Below the pieces are notes generated by a model that made no database searches, was not told where the DNA came from, and saw nothing but the letters and a program-made list of their open reading frames with translations. A DNA stretch of 64,000 nt from Alistipes megaguti (GTDB taxonomy: Bacteria > Bacteroidota > Bacteroidia > Bacteroidales > Rikenellaceae): contig NZ_LR027382.1 in assembly GCF_900604385.1 (NCBI RefSeq), positions 62,001 through 126,000 of the forward strand, given 5' to 3'. The position numbers and the translations under genes are program-made. Position 1 is the first letter of the stretch; each line of letters starts with the position of its first letter. Of this stretch, positions 34,196-43,437 are shown piece after piece.

Positions 34196-37147
34196 ATGAA
34201 AAAGACCTTATTATACGGATTATCAGCCGTTTTGACGCTTACAACCATCCTCGGGAGCCTCCCCGTCCACGCCGCCATTGATGCAAAAATCAATTTCGAA
34301 ACGGGAATCCCCAAGGCCTTCGTCGCCGGAGACAACAGCACCCTCACCCCCAGCACGAAGCACTTCAAGGACGGACAGCAGTCGATGCTCTGGAGCTGGA
34401 CAGCCCCCTCGACGCTCCAATACAACGATTTCGGACAGCTCATGCGCTCGTTCCGCGTCAAGAAAGCCGGCATCATGCTCTGGATCTACAACCCCCGGGC
34501 CGTCGATGCCGATCTGCACTTCGCCTTCGAAACCCCGACGGGCGAAACCCCCTATTACTTTGATTTTCACCTCGATTTCACCGGATGGCGCGCCTGCTGG
34601 ATCAAGTACGGCGACATGCCCGGCGACCACTCCTCGCAGCAGATCTCGCGCATGGTGATCTCCACCCCCGAGGGCGTCACGAGCGGCGAACTCTTCCTCG
34701 ACCGCCTGACCTTCGCCGAAACCAAACTCCACGACCAGATCACCCCCGACCAGCAGATCCCCGACAACAACTGCAACCTCAAGCGTTCGCTCTGGCACTG
34801 GGCCCGCCTCTGGGAATGGGAGCAGTACACGTACGACGAGCCGCTGCACGAACTCACCCCCGAAGAAAAGCAGGAGCTCGATCTGGTCAAGTCGCGCATC
34901 ACCTCGATCGTCGAGGCCAACATGTCGAGCGCCAACTACATCAACGGCACGATCATCCCGCGTGCGCTGAAGACCTTCGCGGCCGCCGGGATCCACCGCA
35001 CGGACGACGGCGGGATCATCGGCGCCCCGCTGCTCTCGAACGACGAGTGCAACCGCACGAAGGGCGAACTGCGTCTGGACGACATCGAGAACATGCTCAA
35101 CGCCTTCGCCCTGAACAGCTACATCAACAACGATCCGAAATACGAGGACGACTTCTTCCTGGTCATGGACTACGCCATCGACCAGGGCTTCGCCTTCGGC
35201 CACGGCAACGGCACGAACCACCACTACGGCTACAACGTGCGCAAGATCTACGACGCCATGTGGCTCATGCGCGACCGCATCGCCCAGCGCGGCAAAACCG
35301 ACGAGTATATCCGCGTGCTGGCCTATTGGAGCGGACTCTCCGAGACGCGCAAACCCTACGTCTACGGCCGCGACGAGCTGCTCGACTCGTGGCATACGCT
35401 GCTCATGCCCAAGCTCATCAGCGCCCTAATGCTCCCCACCGAAGCCGAACAGCTGCGCGCCATGAAGGGGCTCTCGCGCTGGCTGTCCGGGAGTCTGGAC
35501 TTCACCCCGGGCACCATCGGCGGCATCAAGGTCGACGGCACCACCTTCCACCACGGCGGCCTCTACCCCGCCTACTCGACCGGCGCCTTCGCCGCCATCG
35601 GGTACTACTGCAAGGCGGTCCGCGGCACCGAATTCAACCTCACGGAACAGGGCCGCAAGTGCTTCAAGCTGGCGCTGATGACCATGGCCAACTACACCAA
35701 CCTGCGCGACTGGGGTATCGGTATCGCCGGCCGTCACCCGCTGAACAAGAACGGCCGCATCCCCGATGCCGATGTCAACGCCTTCGGCTATCTGGCCGCC
35801 CTGGGCGACCTGACCGGCAGCGGCAAGGCCGTCGATCCGGAACTGGCCGGCGCCTACCTGCGTCTGAAAGGCACCGACAAGGAGCTCAACAGCCTCTTCA
35901 AAAAGGAGGGGATCGAGACCGGGCCCACCCCTTCGGGCTTCTTCGTCTACAACTACGGCGCCCTGGGCATCCACCGCCGCGCCGACTGGATGGTCACCCT
36001 CAAGGCCTTCAACACGGATGTCTGGGGCTCGGAGATCTACACCCGCGACAACCGCTACGGCCGCTACCAGAGCTACGGCACGGCGCCGATCATCGGCTCG
36101 GGCAACCCCGTGACGGCCTTCGACAGCGGATTCAAACAGGAGGGCTGGGACTGGAACCGCGTGCCCGGCGCCACCACCATCCACCTGCCGTGGGCCGAAC
36201 TGAACAGCCCGCTCCCCGGCACGCTCATGGAGCGCAACCCCAACCGGTTCTCGGGCGCCTCGTCGCTCGAGGGGCAAAACGGTATTCTGGTACTGCATCT
36301 CACGGAGGGCAACCGCAAGAACTTCACCCCCGGCGCCACGGCCTACAAGACGGTCTTCTGCTTCGACAACCGGATGGTCTTCCTCGGCAGCGGCATCGAC
36401 AACAACAATACGTCGTACCCCACCGAAACCACCCTCTTCCAGCTCAACATGGAGGATCGCGGCGAAGCGCTGGAGGTCGACGGCCAGATCTACGACACCT
36501 TCCCGCTCCAACTCTCGAAGAGCGGTGAACGCGTGGTGATCTCCGACACGAAGGGCAACTTCTACGTGGTGAAGGACGTCGCCGTGCTGAACATCGCCAA
36601 GCAGGAGCAGTCCTCGCCCAACGACAAGACACACGCCATGCAGACCGGCGACTTCGCCTCGGCATGGATCGACCACGGCCGCGCCCCGAAACAGGCCGGA
36701 TACGAATACGTCGTCTACATCCAGCCCTCGAACAAGGAGATCAACCGCCTGCTCAAGAAGGACGAATACGAGGTGCTGCGAAAGGACAATGCGGCCCACG
36801 TGGTGAAGGACCTGCAGACGGGAATCACCGGATATGTCTGCTTCGAGGAGTACCGGGGCGACGGTCTGCTCCGCGAGGTGACCGACCAGACGATCGTCAT
36901 GGAGCGCACGACGCCCGAAGGCGAGGTCGTCATGAGCGTCTGCACACCCGATCTGGGAATCACCGAAAAGAGCTACACCACGCGTCAGGAGAGCCAGCCC
37001 ATCGAAAAGCAGCTGCTGCTGAGCGGGACCTGGGAACTCACGGTTCCGGCCGCCGGCGTCGAATTGACCCCCGAGGCCGACGCCACCCGGCTCAAGGTCA
37101 CCTGCCGGCACGGGCAGCCCGTGGAGTTCCACCTGAAGAAGAAATAA
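34196..37147 (+). CDS. Polysaccharide lyase family 8 (chondroitin/hyaluronan lyase), copy 2
   Basis: The protein has 983 residues from MKKTLLYGLSAVL; the open frame extends upstream through the promoter, so the earlier ATG is rejected. A Sec signal ends near LPVHAA. The domain order matches copy 1: jelly-roll N-domain (IDAKINFETGIPKAFVAGD), catalytic toroid and C-terminal beta domains. The catalytic pair is His453/Tyr460 in FHHGGLYPAYS, again spaced by seven. The flanking residues differ clearly from copy 1 (GGL instead of RHH), so the two are divergent paralogues that may differ in endo/exo mode or sulfation preference. It is first of the plus operon; susC follows by 33 nt. Confidence 0.92.
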   Translation: MKKTLLYGLSAVLTLTTILGSLPVHAAIDAKINFETGIPKAFVAGDNSTLTPSTKHFKDGQQSMLWSWTAPSTLQYNDFGQLMRSFRVKKAGIMLWIYNPRAVDADLHFAFETPTGETPYYFDFHLDFTGWRACWIKYGDMPGDHSSQQISRMVISTPEGVTSGELFLDRLTFAETKLHDQITPDQQIPDNNCNLKRSLWHWARLWEWEQYTYDEPLHELTPEEKQELDLVKSRITSIVEANMSSANYINGTIIPRALKTFAAAGIHRTDDGGIIGAPLLSNDECNRTKGELRLDDIENMLNAFALNSYINNDPKYEDDFFLVMDYAIDQGFAFGHGNGTNHHYGYNVRKIYDAMWLMRDRIAQRGKTDEYIRVLAYWSGLSETRKPYVYGRDELLDSWHTLLMPKLISALMLPTEAEQLRAMKGLSRWLSGSLDFTPGTIGGIKVDGTTFHHGGLYPAYSTGAFAAIGYYCKAVRGTEFNLTEQGRKCFKLALMTMANYTNLRDWGIGIAGRHPLNKNGRIPDADVNAFGYLAALGDLTGSGKAVDPELAGAYLRLKGTDKELNSLFKKEGIETGPTPSGFFVYNYGALGIHRRADWMVTLKAFNTDVWGSEIYTRDNRYGRYQSYGTAPIIGSGNPVTAFDSGFKQEGWDWNRVPGATTIHLPWAELNSPLPGTLMERNPNRFSGASSLEGQNGILVLHLTEGNRKNFTPGATAYKTVFCFDNRMVFLGSGIDNNNTSYPTETTLFQLNMEDRGEALEVDGQIYDTFPLQLSKSGERVVISDTKGNFYVVKDVAVLNIAKQEQSSPNDKTHAMQTGDFASAWIDHGRAPKQAGYEYVVYIQPSNKEINRLLKKDEYEVLRKDNAAHVVKDLQTGITGYVCFEEYRGDGLLREVTDQTIVMERTTPEGEVVMSVCTPDLGITEKSYTTRQESQPIEKQLLLSGTWELTVPAAGVELTPEADATRLKVTCRHGQPVEFHLKKK

Positions 37148-37180
37148 CCCCATTTACCCCACAACCTACCAGAATCATTT

Positions 37181-40100
37181 ATGAAAAAAGCACTCAAACG
37201 AACGGCCGCAGCGTGTCTGCTGACCCTGTCGGTCCTGCTGAGCGGTGAGGCTTTCGCACAGAACAACGTGGTCGGACGAGTGGTCGACTCGAACAACGTC
37301 CCGTTGATCGGTGTCAACGTCGTGGTCAAAGGGACCACCACCGGCACCACCACCGGCGTCGACGGAAACTACGCGATCAAGGTCGCCGAAAACCAGACGC
37401 TGGTCTTCTCCTACCTCGGATATACGACCGTCGAGGAGATGGTCGGCAAACGAACGGCCATCAACGTCAAGATGACGGAAGAGGCCACACAGCTGGGGGC
37501 CGTCGAGATCGTCAACATCGGTTACGGCACCACCACGCGCCGTGACCTGACGGGTTCGGTGGCCAAGGCCGACCTGGGTACCATGATGAAGGCCAACGTC
37601 ACGAGCTTCGACCAGGCCCTGGGCGGACGCATCGCCGGCGTGGTCGTCACCACGGGCGACGGTTCGCTGGGCGCCGAGGCCAACATCACCATCCGCGGAA
37701 ACAACTCCCTCACGCAGAGCAACGCCCCGCTCTACATCATCGACGGATTCCCCTCCGAAGGGTCGTTCGCCACGTCGATCAACCCCGCCGACATCGAGTC
37801 GATCGACGTGCTGAAGGATGCCTCCGCAACGGCCATCTACGGTGCGCGCGGCGCCAACGGCGTCATCGTCATCAACACCAAACGCGGCAAGGAGGGCAAA
37901 CCCACCGTCAACTTCAGCGCCTCGTTCTCGATGAGCCACATCGCCAACAAGATCGACCTGATGGACGGCTACGAGTTCGTCCGCCTGCAGGACGAGCTGG
38001 TCAGCCCCACCTCGATGGAGAGCTCCTACTACAGCTACAGCGAGGAGCTGGGCCGCAACCTCACCCTCGACGACTACCGCAACATCCCCGGCATCGACTG
38101 GCAGGACGAACTCTACCGCACGGCCTTCCAGCAGAACTACAACGTCTCGCTCTCGGGCGGAACCAAGGAGGGTCTGCGCTACAATGTCGGATTCTCGGCC
38201 CTGGACCAGGACGGTATCATCATCCGCTCGAACTTCCAGCGCTATCAGGGCAAGGCCAACTTCACGCTCCCGATCACCAAGAAACTCTCGCTGAACGCCA
38301 ACGTCAACTACTCGCGCACGGCCACCAACGGCGTGAACCCCACCACGGCCGAAACCACCTCCTCGTCGTCGGGCTGGCTGATGTATTCGGTCTGGGGCTA
38401 CCGTCCCGTAGGCAAGCCCGGGCAGGATCTGCTCAACACGATCATCGACGAGTCGGTCGACGGGTCGAACGACTACCGCTTCAACCCGGTCAAGACCGCT
38501 CAGAACGAGTACCGCAAGACGCTGGTCGACTACCTCAACTCGAATATCGCCCTGACGTGGGAGATCACCCCCGAGCTGACCTTCAAGACCACGGGCGGCT
38601 ATGTGCTCAACAAGCGCCGCCGCGAAGAGTTCAACGGCACGGAGACCTACACGGGATACCCCGGCTCGCCGAGCGGAAAGGGGGTCAACGGAGCCATCTA
38701 CTGGACCGACCAGTCGAGCTGGACCAACGAAAACACGCTCAACTACAAGCGCCGCTTCGGCCGCAACCACAACGTCGACATGATGGTCGGACTCTCGCTG
38801 CAGGGCCAGAACAATACCTACGAGGGAATCTCCTCGACGCAGATCACCTCCGAGGAGCTCGGCATCGCCGGCATCTACACCGGAAGCTATCAGAGCGTAC
38901 CGAGCAACTACTACGACTGGCGGATGATGTCGATGTTCCTGCGCGCGAACTACAACTTCCGCTACAAGTACTATCTGACCTTCTCGTTCCGCGCCGACGG
39001 ATCGTCGAAATTCCCCGCCGGCAACCGCTGGGGCTACTTCCCCTCGGTGGGTGCCTCGTGGAACTTCAACCGCGAGAACCTCTTCAAGAAATCCGACTGG
39101 CTCACGAACGGAAAACTCCGCTTCTCGTGGGGTCTGACGGGTAACAACCGCACCCAGACCCCCTACGACTTCTATTCGCAGATCACCGTCACGCCGGGTT
39201 CGGGCGATTCGTTCGACTACGTCTTCGACGGCAAGCGCGTCCCGGGCTACTACTTCTCGAACATGGCCAACGACCGCCTCAAGTGGGAGACCACCGAGCA
39301 GTGGAACGTCGGCATCGACCTGGGATTCTTCGACAACCGCCTCAAGGTGACGGCCGACTGGTATGACAAGGTGACGCGCGACCTGCTGCTCTACGCCCTG
39401 CTGCCCGCCACGAGCGGCTACGAACAGGGCATGCTCAACATCGGCAAGATCCGCAACCGCGGATTCGAGTTCACACTCGAGACGGTCAACATCAAGACGC
39501 GTCAGTTCCAGTGGTCGACCTCGTTCAACATCGCCTTCAACCGCAACCGCATCCTGGCGCTGGTCGACAACCAGAACACGCTGCAGACCTCCGTCACCTG
39601 GGAGACCCACTTCAACTCGCAGTTCCCCTACATCTCGCAGGTGAACAAACCCACGGGCATGATGTACGGCTTCATCTACGACGGAACCTACAAGCCCGAA
39701 GATTTCGACGCCGCCGGCAATCTGAAGAGCGGTATCCCCGCCTACAAGGGCAACAAGATGCAGCCCGGCGACATGAAATACCGCGACATGAACGGCGACG
39801 GAAAGATCGACGACTACGACCGTACGATCATCGGCTGCGGCCAGCCCCTCCATACGGGCGGCTTCAGCAACAACTTCACCTGGAAGAACTTCGACCTGAA
39901 CATCTTCTTCTCGTGGAGCTACGGCAACGACATTCTCAACGCCAACCGGCTGATCTTCGAGTCGGGCTGGAAATCCCAGACCAACCAGCTGGCCTCGTAT
40001 GCCAACCGCTGGACCCCGTCGAACCCGACCTCCGACACTCCGCGCGCAGCCGCCACGGGCAGCGAGGAGTATTCGTCGCGCGTGATCGAGGACGGTTCGT

Positions 40101-40336
40101 TCCTGCGGCTGAAAAACGTCTCGCTCGGATACTCCATCCCGAGCCGCCAGTTGCGCAAGGCCGGCATCAGCTCGCTGCGCCTCTACGTCTCGGCCGACAA
40201 CATCTGGACCTGGACCAACTACAGCGGTCCCGACCCCGAGGTCTCGACCCGCAACTCGGTGCTTACGCCCGGGTTCGACTGGTCGGCCTATCCCCGTGCC
40301 TACGGGTTCACGGCCGGTGTAAACATCACGTTCTAA
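37181..40336 (+). CDS. SusC/RagA-family TonB-dependent transporter (glycosaminoglycan PUL)
   Basis: The 1051-residue outer-membrane transporter has a signal peptide (1-26, ending GEAFAQ), a carboxypeptidase-like domain (about 28-105: VVGRVVDSNNVPLIGVNVVVKG), a TonB box/plug (IGYGTTTRRDLTGSVAK, then LGGRIAGVVV and YIIDGFPSEG) and a beta-barrel ending AGVNITF. It lacks the STN domain of the PUL 1 transporter, so it should not signal through an ECF/FecR pair. It imports glycosaminoglycan oligosaccharides, judging from the PL8, GH88 and sulfatase genes alongside; the ligand itself is inferred. Confidence 0.95.
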   Translation: MKKALKRTAAACLLTLSVLLSGEAFAQNNVVGRVVDSNNVPLIGVNVVVKGTTTGTTTGVDGNYAIKVAENQTLVFSYLGYTTVEEMVGKRTAINVKMTEEATQLGAVEIVNIGYGTTTRRDLTGSVAKADLGTMMKANVTSFDQALGGRIAGVVVTTGDGSLGAEANITIRGNNSLTQSNAPLYIIDGFPSEGSFATSINPADIESIDVLKDASATAIYGARGANGVIVINTKRGKEGKPTVNFSASFSMSHIANKIDLMDGYEFVRLQDELVSPTSMESSYYSYSEELGRNLTLDDYRNIPGIDWQDELYRTAFQQNYNVSLSGGTKEGLRYNVGFSALDQDGIIIRSNFQRYQGKANFTLPITKKLSLNANVNYSRTATNGVNPTTAETTSSSSGWLMYSVWGYRPVGKPGQDLLNTIIDESVDGSNDYRFNPVKTAQNEYRKTLVDYLNSNIALTWEITPELTFKTTGGYVLNKRRREEFNGTETYTGYPGSPSGKGVNGAIYWTDQSSWTNENTLNYKRRFGRNHNVDMMVGLSLQGQNNTYEGISSTQITSEELGIAGIYTGSYQSVPSNYYDWRMMSMFLRANYNFRYKYYLTFSFRADGSSKFPAGNRWGYFPSVGASWNFNRENLFKKSDWLTNGKLRFSWGLTGNNRTQTPYDFYSQITVTPGSGDSFDYVFDGKRVPGYYFSNMANDRLKWETTEQWNVGIDLGFFDNRLKVTADWYDKVTRDLLLYALLPATSGYEQGMLNIGKIRNRGFEFTLETVNIKTRQFQWSTSFNIAFNRNRILALVDNQNTLQTSVTWETHFNSQFPYISQVNKPTGMMYGFIYDGTYKPEDFDAAGNLKSGIPAYKGNKMQPGDMKYRDMNGDGKIDDYDRTIIGCGQPLHTGGFSNNFTWKNFDLNIFFSWSYGNDILNANRLIFESGWKSQTNQLASYANRWTPSNPTSDTPRAAATGSEEYSSRVIEDGSFLRLKNVSLGYSIPSRQLRKAGISSLRLYVSADNIWTWTNYSGPDPEVSTRNSVLTPGFDWSAYPRAYGFTAGVNITF

Positions 40337-40358
40337 CGTCCAAAAGCACCATCTCGTC

Positions 40359-42227
40359 ATGAAAATGAAAAACATATACCGATTGGGGACCCTGGCGCTC
40401 TTCGGCACGGCTCTCTCGGCCTGCTCGTTCCTCGACACCGACCCGCAGATCATCCCCGCAGAGAACTATTACACCTCCGAGACCAAACTCCAGTACGGTC
40501 TGGCGGGTGTCTACGGCCCGCTGAGCAGCGAGGAGCTCTACGGAAACTACTATTCGCTGCAGATCAGCAACGCCGACGACCTCTGCTACTTCAACAACTA
40601 CAACAACATCGACACCCGCCCCGACCGCTACAACCATACGGCCGGAACAGCCGTCATCTACGACGCCTGGCTCAAACTCTATCAGGGCATCAAGAATGCC
40701 AACGAGTACATCAAGGGCGTCGAGGCCTCGCAAATCGACCCCGAGGATCTCTCGACACCGAAAAGCCGATACGTGGCCGAAGCCCGGTTCCTGCGGGCCT
40801 ATTACCACTTCCTGCTGGCCCAGGCCTGGGGCGACGTGCCCCTACGCGCGGAGGCGGCCACCTCGCCCAACCCCAATGACGTGCAGCTGGCCGCAACGCC
40901 CCAGGAGCAGGTGCTCAAATGGTGCGTGGACGAGATCGAGGCCGTCGTCGGCGATCTCGATCCGGAGGTCGACCAAACCCCCTCGCGCGTCAGCCAGACC
41001 GTGGCCGAGGGCATTCTGGCCCGCATCTACCTCTTCATGGCCGGCGAATCCGTAGCCGAGGTGGAGGGACTCTCCAAAACGGAGATGTACAAGAAGGCCG
41101 CCGACTGGGCCTACAAGGTGATCGAATCGGGCAAGCATCACCTCAACCCGAGCTACGAGGAGGTCTTCATCAACATGATCCGGGACCAGTATGACACGCA
41201 GTATCACGAGTCGATGTGGGAGGCCGAGTTCCTCGGTGACCGCACCAGTGCGGACAAGTGGACCAACGGCCGCATCGGCGACCTGATCGGTCTGAAATCG
41301 CAGTCGACCAACACCAACTACTCGGAGTGGGCCTGCAACTACTCCTACGGCTTCTACAACGGTTCGTACACCCTCTGGCAGCTCTACTCGGAGACCGACC
41401 GCGTGGAGAGCGACCTGAGCCCGGAGGACGACGAGAACAACATCGCCGGAAAGATGGTCATCGACAAACGCCGGATCTGGAACCTCCCGGGATACAACTT
41501 CCAGGGCTACAGCGGTTCGCACGCGACCGGCGGCCGCGAAATCTCCTACAAGATTGACGGAGTGGACAAAAAGGGCATTCTGCTGCAAACCCGCAGCATG
41601 CACCGCACGCCGTGGAACTACAACAACAACTTCGCCTTGCGCACGATCGAAGGACTCGAGGAGGTCGAAGGCAAGTTCGATCTGAACGATCTGGTCTACA
41701 ACCCCGACGTGATGTGCGCCATCCGCAATGCGGGCAAGTGGCGCCGCGAGACCCTCTACGAAAACCAGATGTCGGCCAAGAGCCTCTACACGACGATCAA
41801 CTTCCCGCTGCTGCGCTACTCGGACGTGCTGCTGATGTATGCCGAGGCGATCAACGAGTACAACGGCGCCCCCGACGACATCGCCAAGCAGGCCATCCGC
41901 GAGATCCGCACCCGGGCCGGCATCCAAACCAACGAAAACCAGCTGAACGACCCGCAGTCGTTCCGCGAACTGGTGCGCAACGAGCGCGGACGTGAACTGG
42001 TCTTCGAGGGACTGCGCAAATACGACCTGATCCGCTGGGGCATCTTCGTCGACCGGATGCACCGCGCCGGAACCAACATTCCCTCCGAGGCCATCTACCG
42101 CAACACGACCTACACCGACTATGCGGCCACGACCTATGCCAATGTCGGCGACCGCCACATCTATCTGCCGATCCCGACCAAGGAGCTGGCCGTGAACCAC
42201 GCCCTCACACAGAATCCCTTATGGTAA
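40359..42227 (+). CDS. SusD/RagB-family lipoprotein (glycosaminoglycan PUL)
   Basis: The 622-residue lipoprotein has lipobox LSAC (Cys22) and then SFLDTDP, typical of SusD N-termini. Core motifs are present: AEARFLRAYYHFLLAQAWGDVP, LLRYSDVLLMYAEAINEYNG, RGRELVFEGLRKYDLIRWG, and the C-terminal YLPIPTKELAVN. It starts 22 nt after susC and closes over that transporter. Its ligand is inferred to be a chondroitin- or hyaluronan-derived oligosaccharide. Confidence 0.95.
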   Translation: MKMKNIYRLGTLALFGTALSACSFLDTDPQIIPAENYYTSETKLQYGLAGVYGPLSSEELYGNYYSLQISNADDLCYFNNYNNIDTRPDRYNHTAGTAVIYDAWLKLYQGIKNANEYIKGVEASQIDPEDLSTPKSRYVAEARFLRAYYHFLLAQAWGDVPLRAEAATSPNPNDVQLAATPQEQVLKWCVDEIEAVVGDLDPEVDQTPSRVSQTVAEGILARIYLFMAGESVAEVEGLSKTEMYKKAADWAYKVIESGKHHLNPSYEEVFINMIRDQYDTQYHESMWEAEFLGDRTSADKWTNGRIGDLIGLKSQSTNTNYSEWACNYSYGFYNGSYTLWQLYSETDRVESDLSPEDDENNIAGKMVIDKRRIWNLPGYNFQGYSGSHATGGREISYKIDGVDKKGILLQTRSMHRTPWNYNNNFALRTIEGLEEVEGKFDLNDLVYNPDVMCAIRNAGKWRRETLYENQMSAKSLYTTINFPLLRYSDVLLMYAEAINEYNGAPDDIAKQAIREIRTRAGIQTNENQLNDPQSFRELVRNERGRELVFEGLRKYDLIRWGIFVDRMHRAGTNIPSEAIYRNTTYTDYAATTYANVGDRHIYLPIPTKELAVNHALTQNPLW

Positions 42228-42250
42228 AACGCACAACAGCAGCGCTTACG

Positions 42251-43276
42251 ATGAAAACCAAACCGATCACATATCTTGCCGCAGCCCTCGCCCTGACGGT
42301 CGGCGGGGCTTCGTGCGACCACGATGAAATCTATGAACCGCTGGAGTTCTCCGTGCGGCTCGCCCCGACGAACACCTATCGGGTCGGGGAACCCGTCGTC
42401 TTCAACTTCGAAGGCAACGCCGACTACATCACCTTCTGGAGCGGCGACGTCGGCCACGAATACCGCTACCGCGACCGCACGACCGTCGCCATCGAAAACA
42501 TCGAATCGTGCGAACTCTCCTTCGGGCTGGCCCAGGCCTACGGACAGACCGACACCGACACGCGCTACTGCGACATTCTGGTCACCGACCAGTTCGCGGG
42601 GCTGAGCGGATCGGATGCCACGGCCGACGGCGCCCTGGTGGCTGCGATCGACGACCAGCACACGGGCTGGACCGAGATTCCCTACGAGAACCTGTCGAAC
42701 CGCACGAGTCTGGTCAACGTCCCGAAGGTCAACTACACGTACGACATCACCCCCTACGCCGGCAACTTCTGTCTGGCACTGCACTTCCACCACGGTGAGA
42801 ATCAGAACATGCGTTCGTTCGCCTTCAACAACCTGCGGATCACGGTGCAGTTCGACGGCTACGACCCGGCCGAGTATACGTTCGACGACCTGTCGTTCGT
42901 CTCCTACTCGACCATCGAGCAGCATGCCGACAACCCCTACGTGCATAACGTCTCGGGCGACGGCTATGTCAAACTGGCCGGCGAAAACGGCTCGAACTCG
43001 GCCGGCGAGATCGTCTACCAGGGCTACAACTGGAGCAACCATTCGTACGTCAGCGACCAGTGGCTCTTCCTGCGGCCGATGGCCCTCAACGCCATCTCGC
43101 CCGACACGGGCCAGAGCATCAAGGGCGTCACGGACGACGTGAAGAGCTACTCGTACACCTACGACAAGCCCGGAACCTACACGGCAACGTTCCTCGTCGG
43201 AACGGGCAACTACCAGGGCGAATCCGGGATTCAGACCTATGAGGTGACCTTCACCGTTATTGACCCTATCGAATAA
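42251..43276 (+). CDS. Surface glycan-binding-type lipoprotein of the glycosaminoglycan PUL
   Basis: The 341-residue lipoprotein (lipobox GASC, Cys22) follows SusD by 23 nt; an ATG 30 nt earlier in frame lacks a signal sequence, so I start at MKTKPITYLAAAL. The N-terminal part (about 25-110) is an Ig/PKD-like sandwich (VRLAPTNTYRVGEPVVFNFEG). The middle resembles a DUF5017-type beta domain, and the C-terminus is again Ig-like (YTYDKPGTYTATFLVGTGNYQGE). No catalytic motif is seen. Its position immediately after susCD is that of a surface glycan-binding protein. A terminator follows. Confidence 0.8.
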   Translation: MKTKPITYLAAALALTVGGASCDHDEIYEPLEFSVRLAPTNTYRVGEPVVFNFEGNADYITFWSGDVGHEYRYRDRTTVAIENIESCELSFGLAQAYGQTDTDTRYCDILVTDQFAGLSGSDATADGALVAAIDDQHTGWTEIPYENLSNRTSLVNVPKVNYTYDITPYAGNFCLALHFHHGENQNMRSFAFNNLRITVQFDGYDPAEYTFDDLSFVSYSTIEQHADNPYVHNVSGDGYVKLAGENGSNSAGEIVYQGYNWSNHSYVSDQWLFLRPMALNAISPDTGQSIKGVTDDVKSYSYTYDKPGTYTATFLVGTGNYQGESGIQTYEVTFTVIDPIE

Positions 43277-43301
43277 CGCAACCCGTTCGAAATAAAGCCT
43301 C

Positions 43302-43339
43302 AAAGCCTGCTTTTTTCTCCTCGGAAAGCAGGCTTTTTT
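43302..43339 (+). terminator. Terminator of the plus-strand glycosaminoglycan operon
   Basis: AAAGCCTGCTTT and AAAGCAGGCTTT pair around an 11-nt loop and are followed by a T run. Confidence 0.85.
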
Positions 43340-43350
43340 GCTTTGCCGGG

Positions 43351-43381
43351 TTGCATATGTGCGTTATTTTGAATATCTTTG
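43351..43381 (+). promoter_or_regulatory. Promoter of the amino-sugar operon
   Basis: TTG at 43351-43353, a 20-nt spacer and TATCTTTG at 43374-43381, 56 nt before the first ATG. The hexosamine operon is therefore a separate transcript from the PUL upstream. Confidence 0.75.
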
Positions 43382-43437
43382 GAGTGCTTTGGGAGCAGTT
43401 CCCGAATTTTGCCTGAAACCGAAACGACCACCGCCTT

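Noticed and set aside
37175..40453. Open frame of 1092 codons antisense to the second susC
   Set aside because: Same composition artefact. It has no start context or recognisable domain and runs across two real genes.
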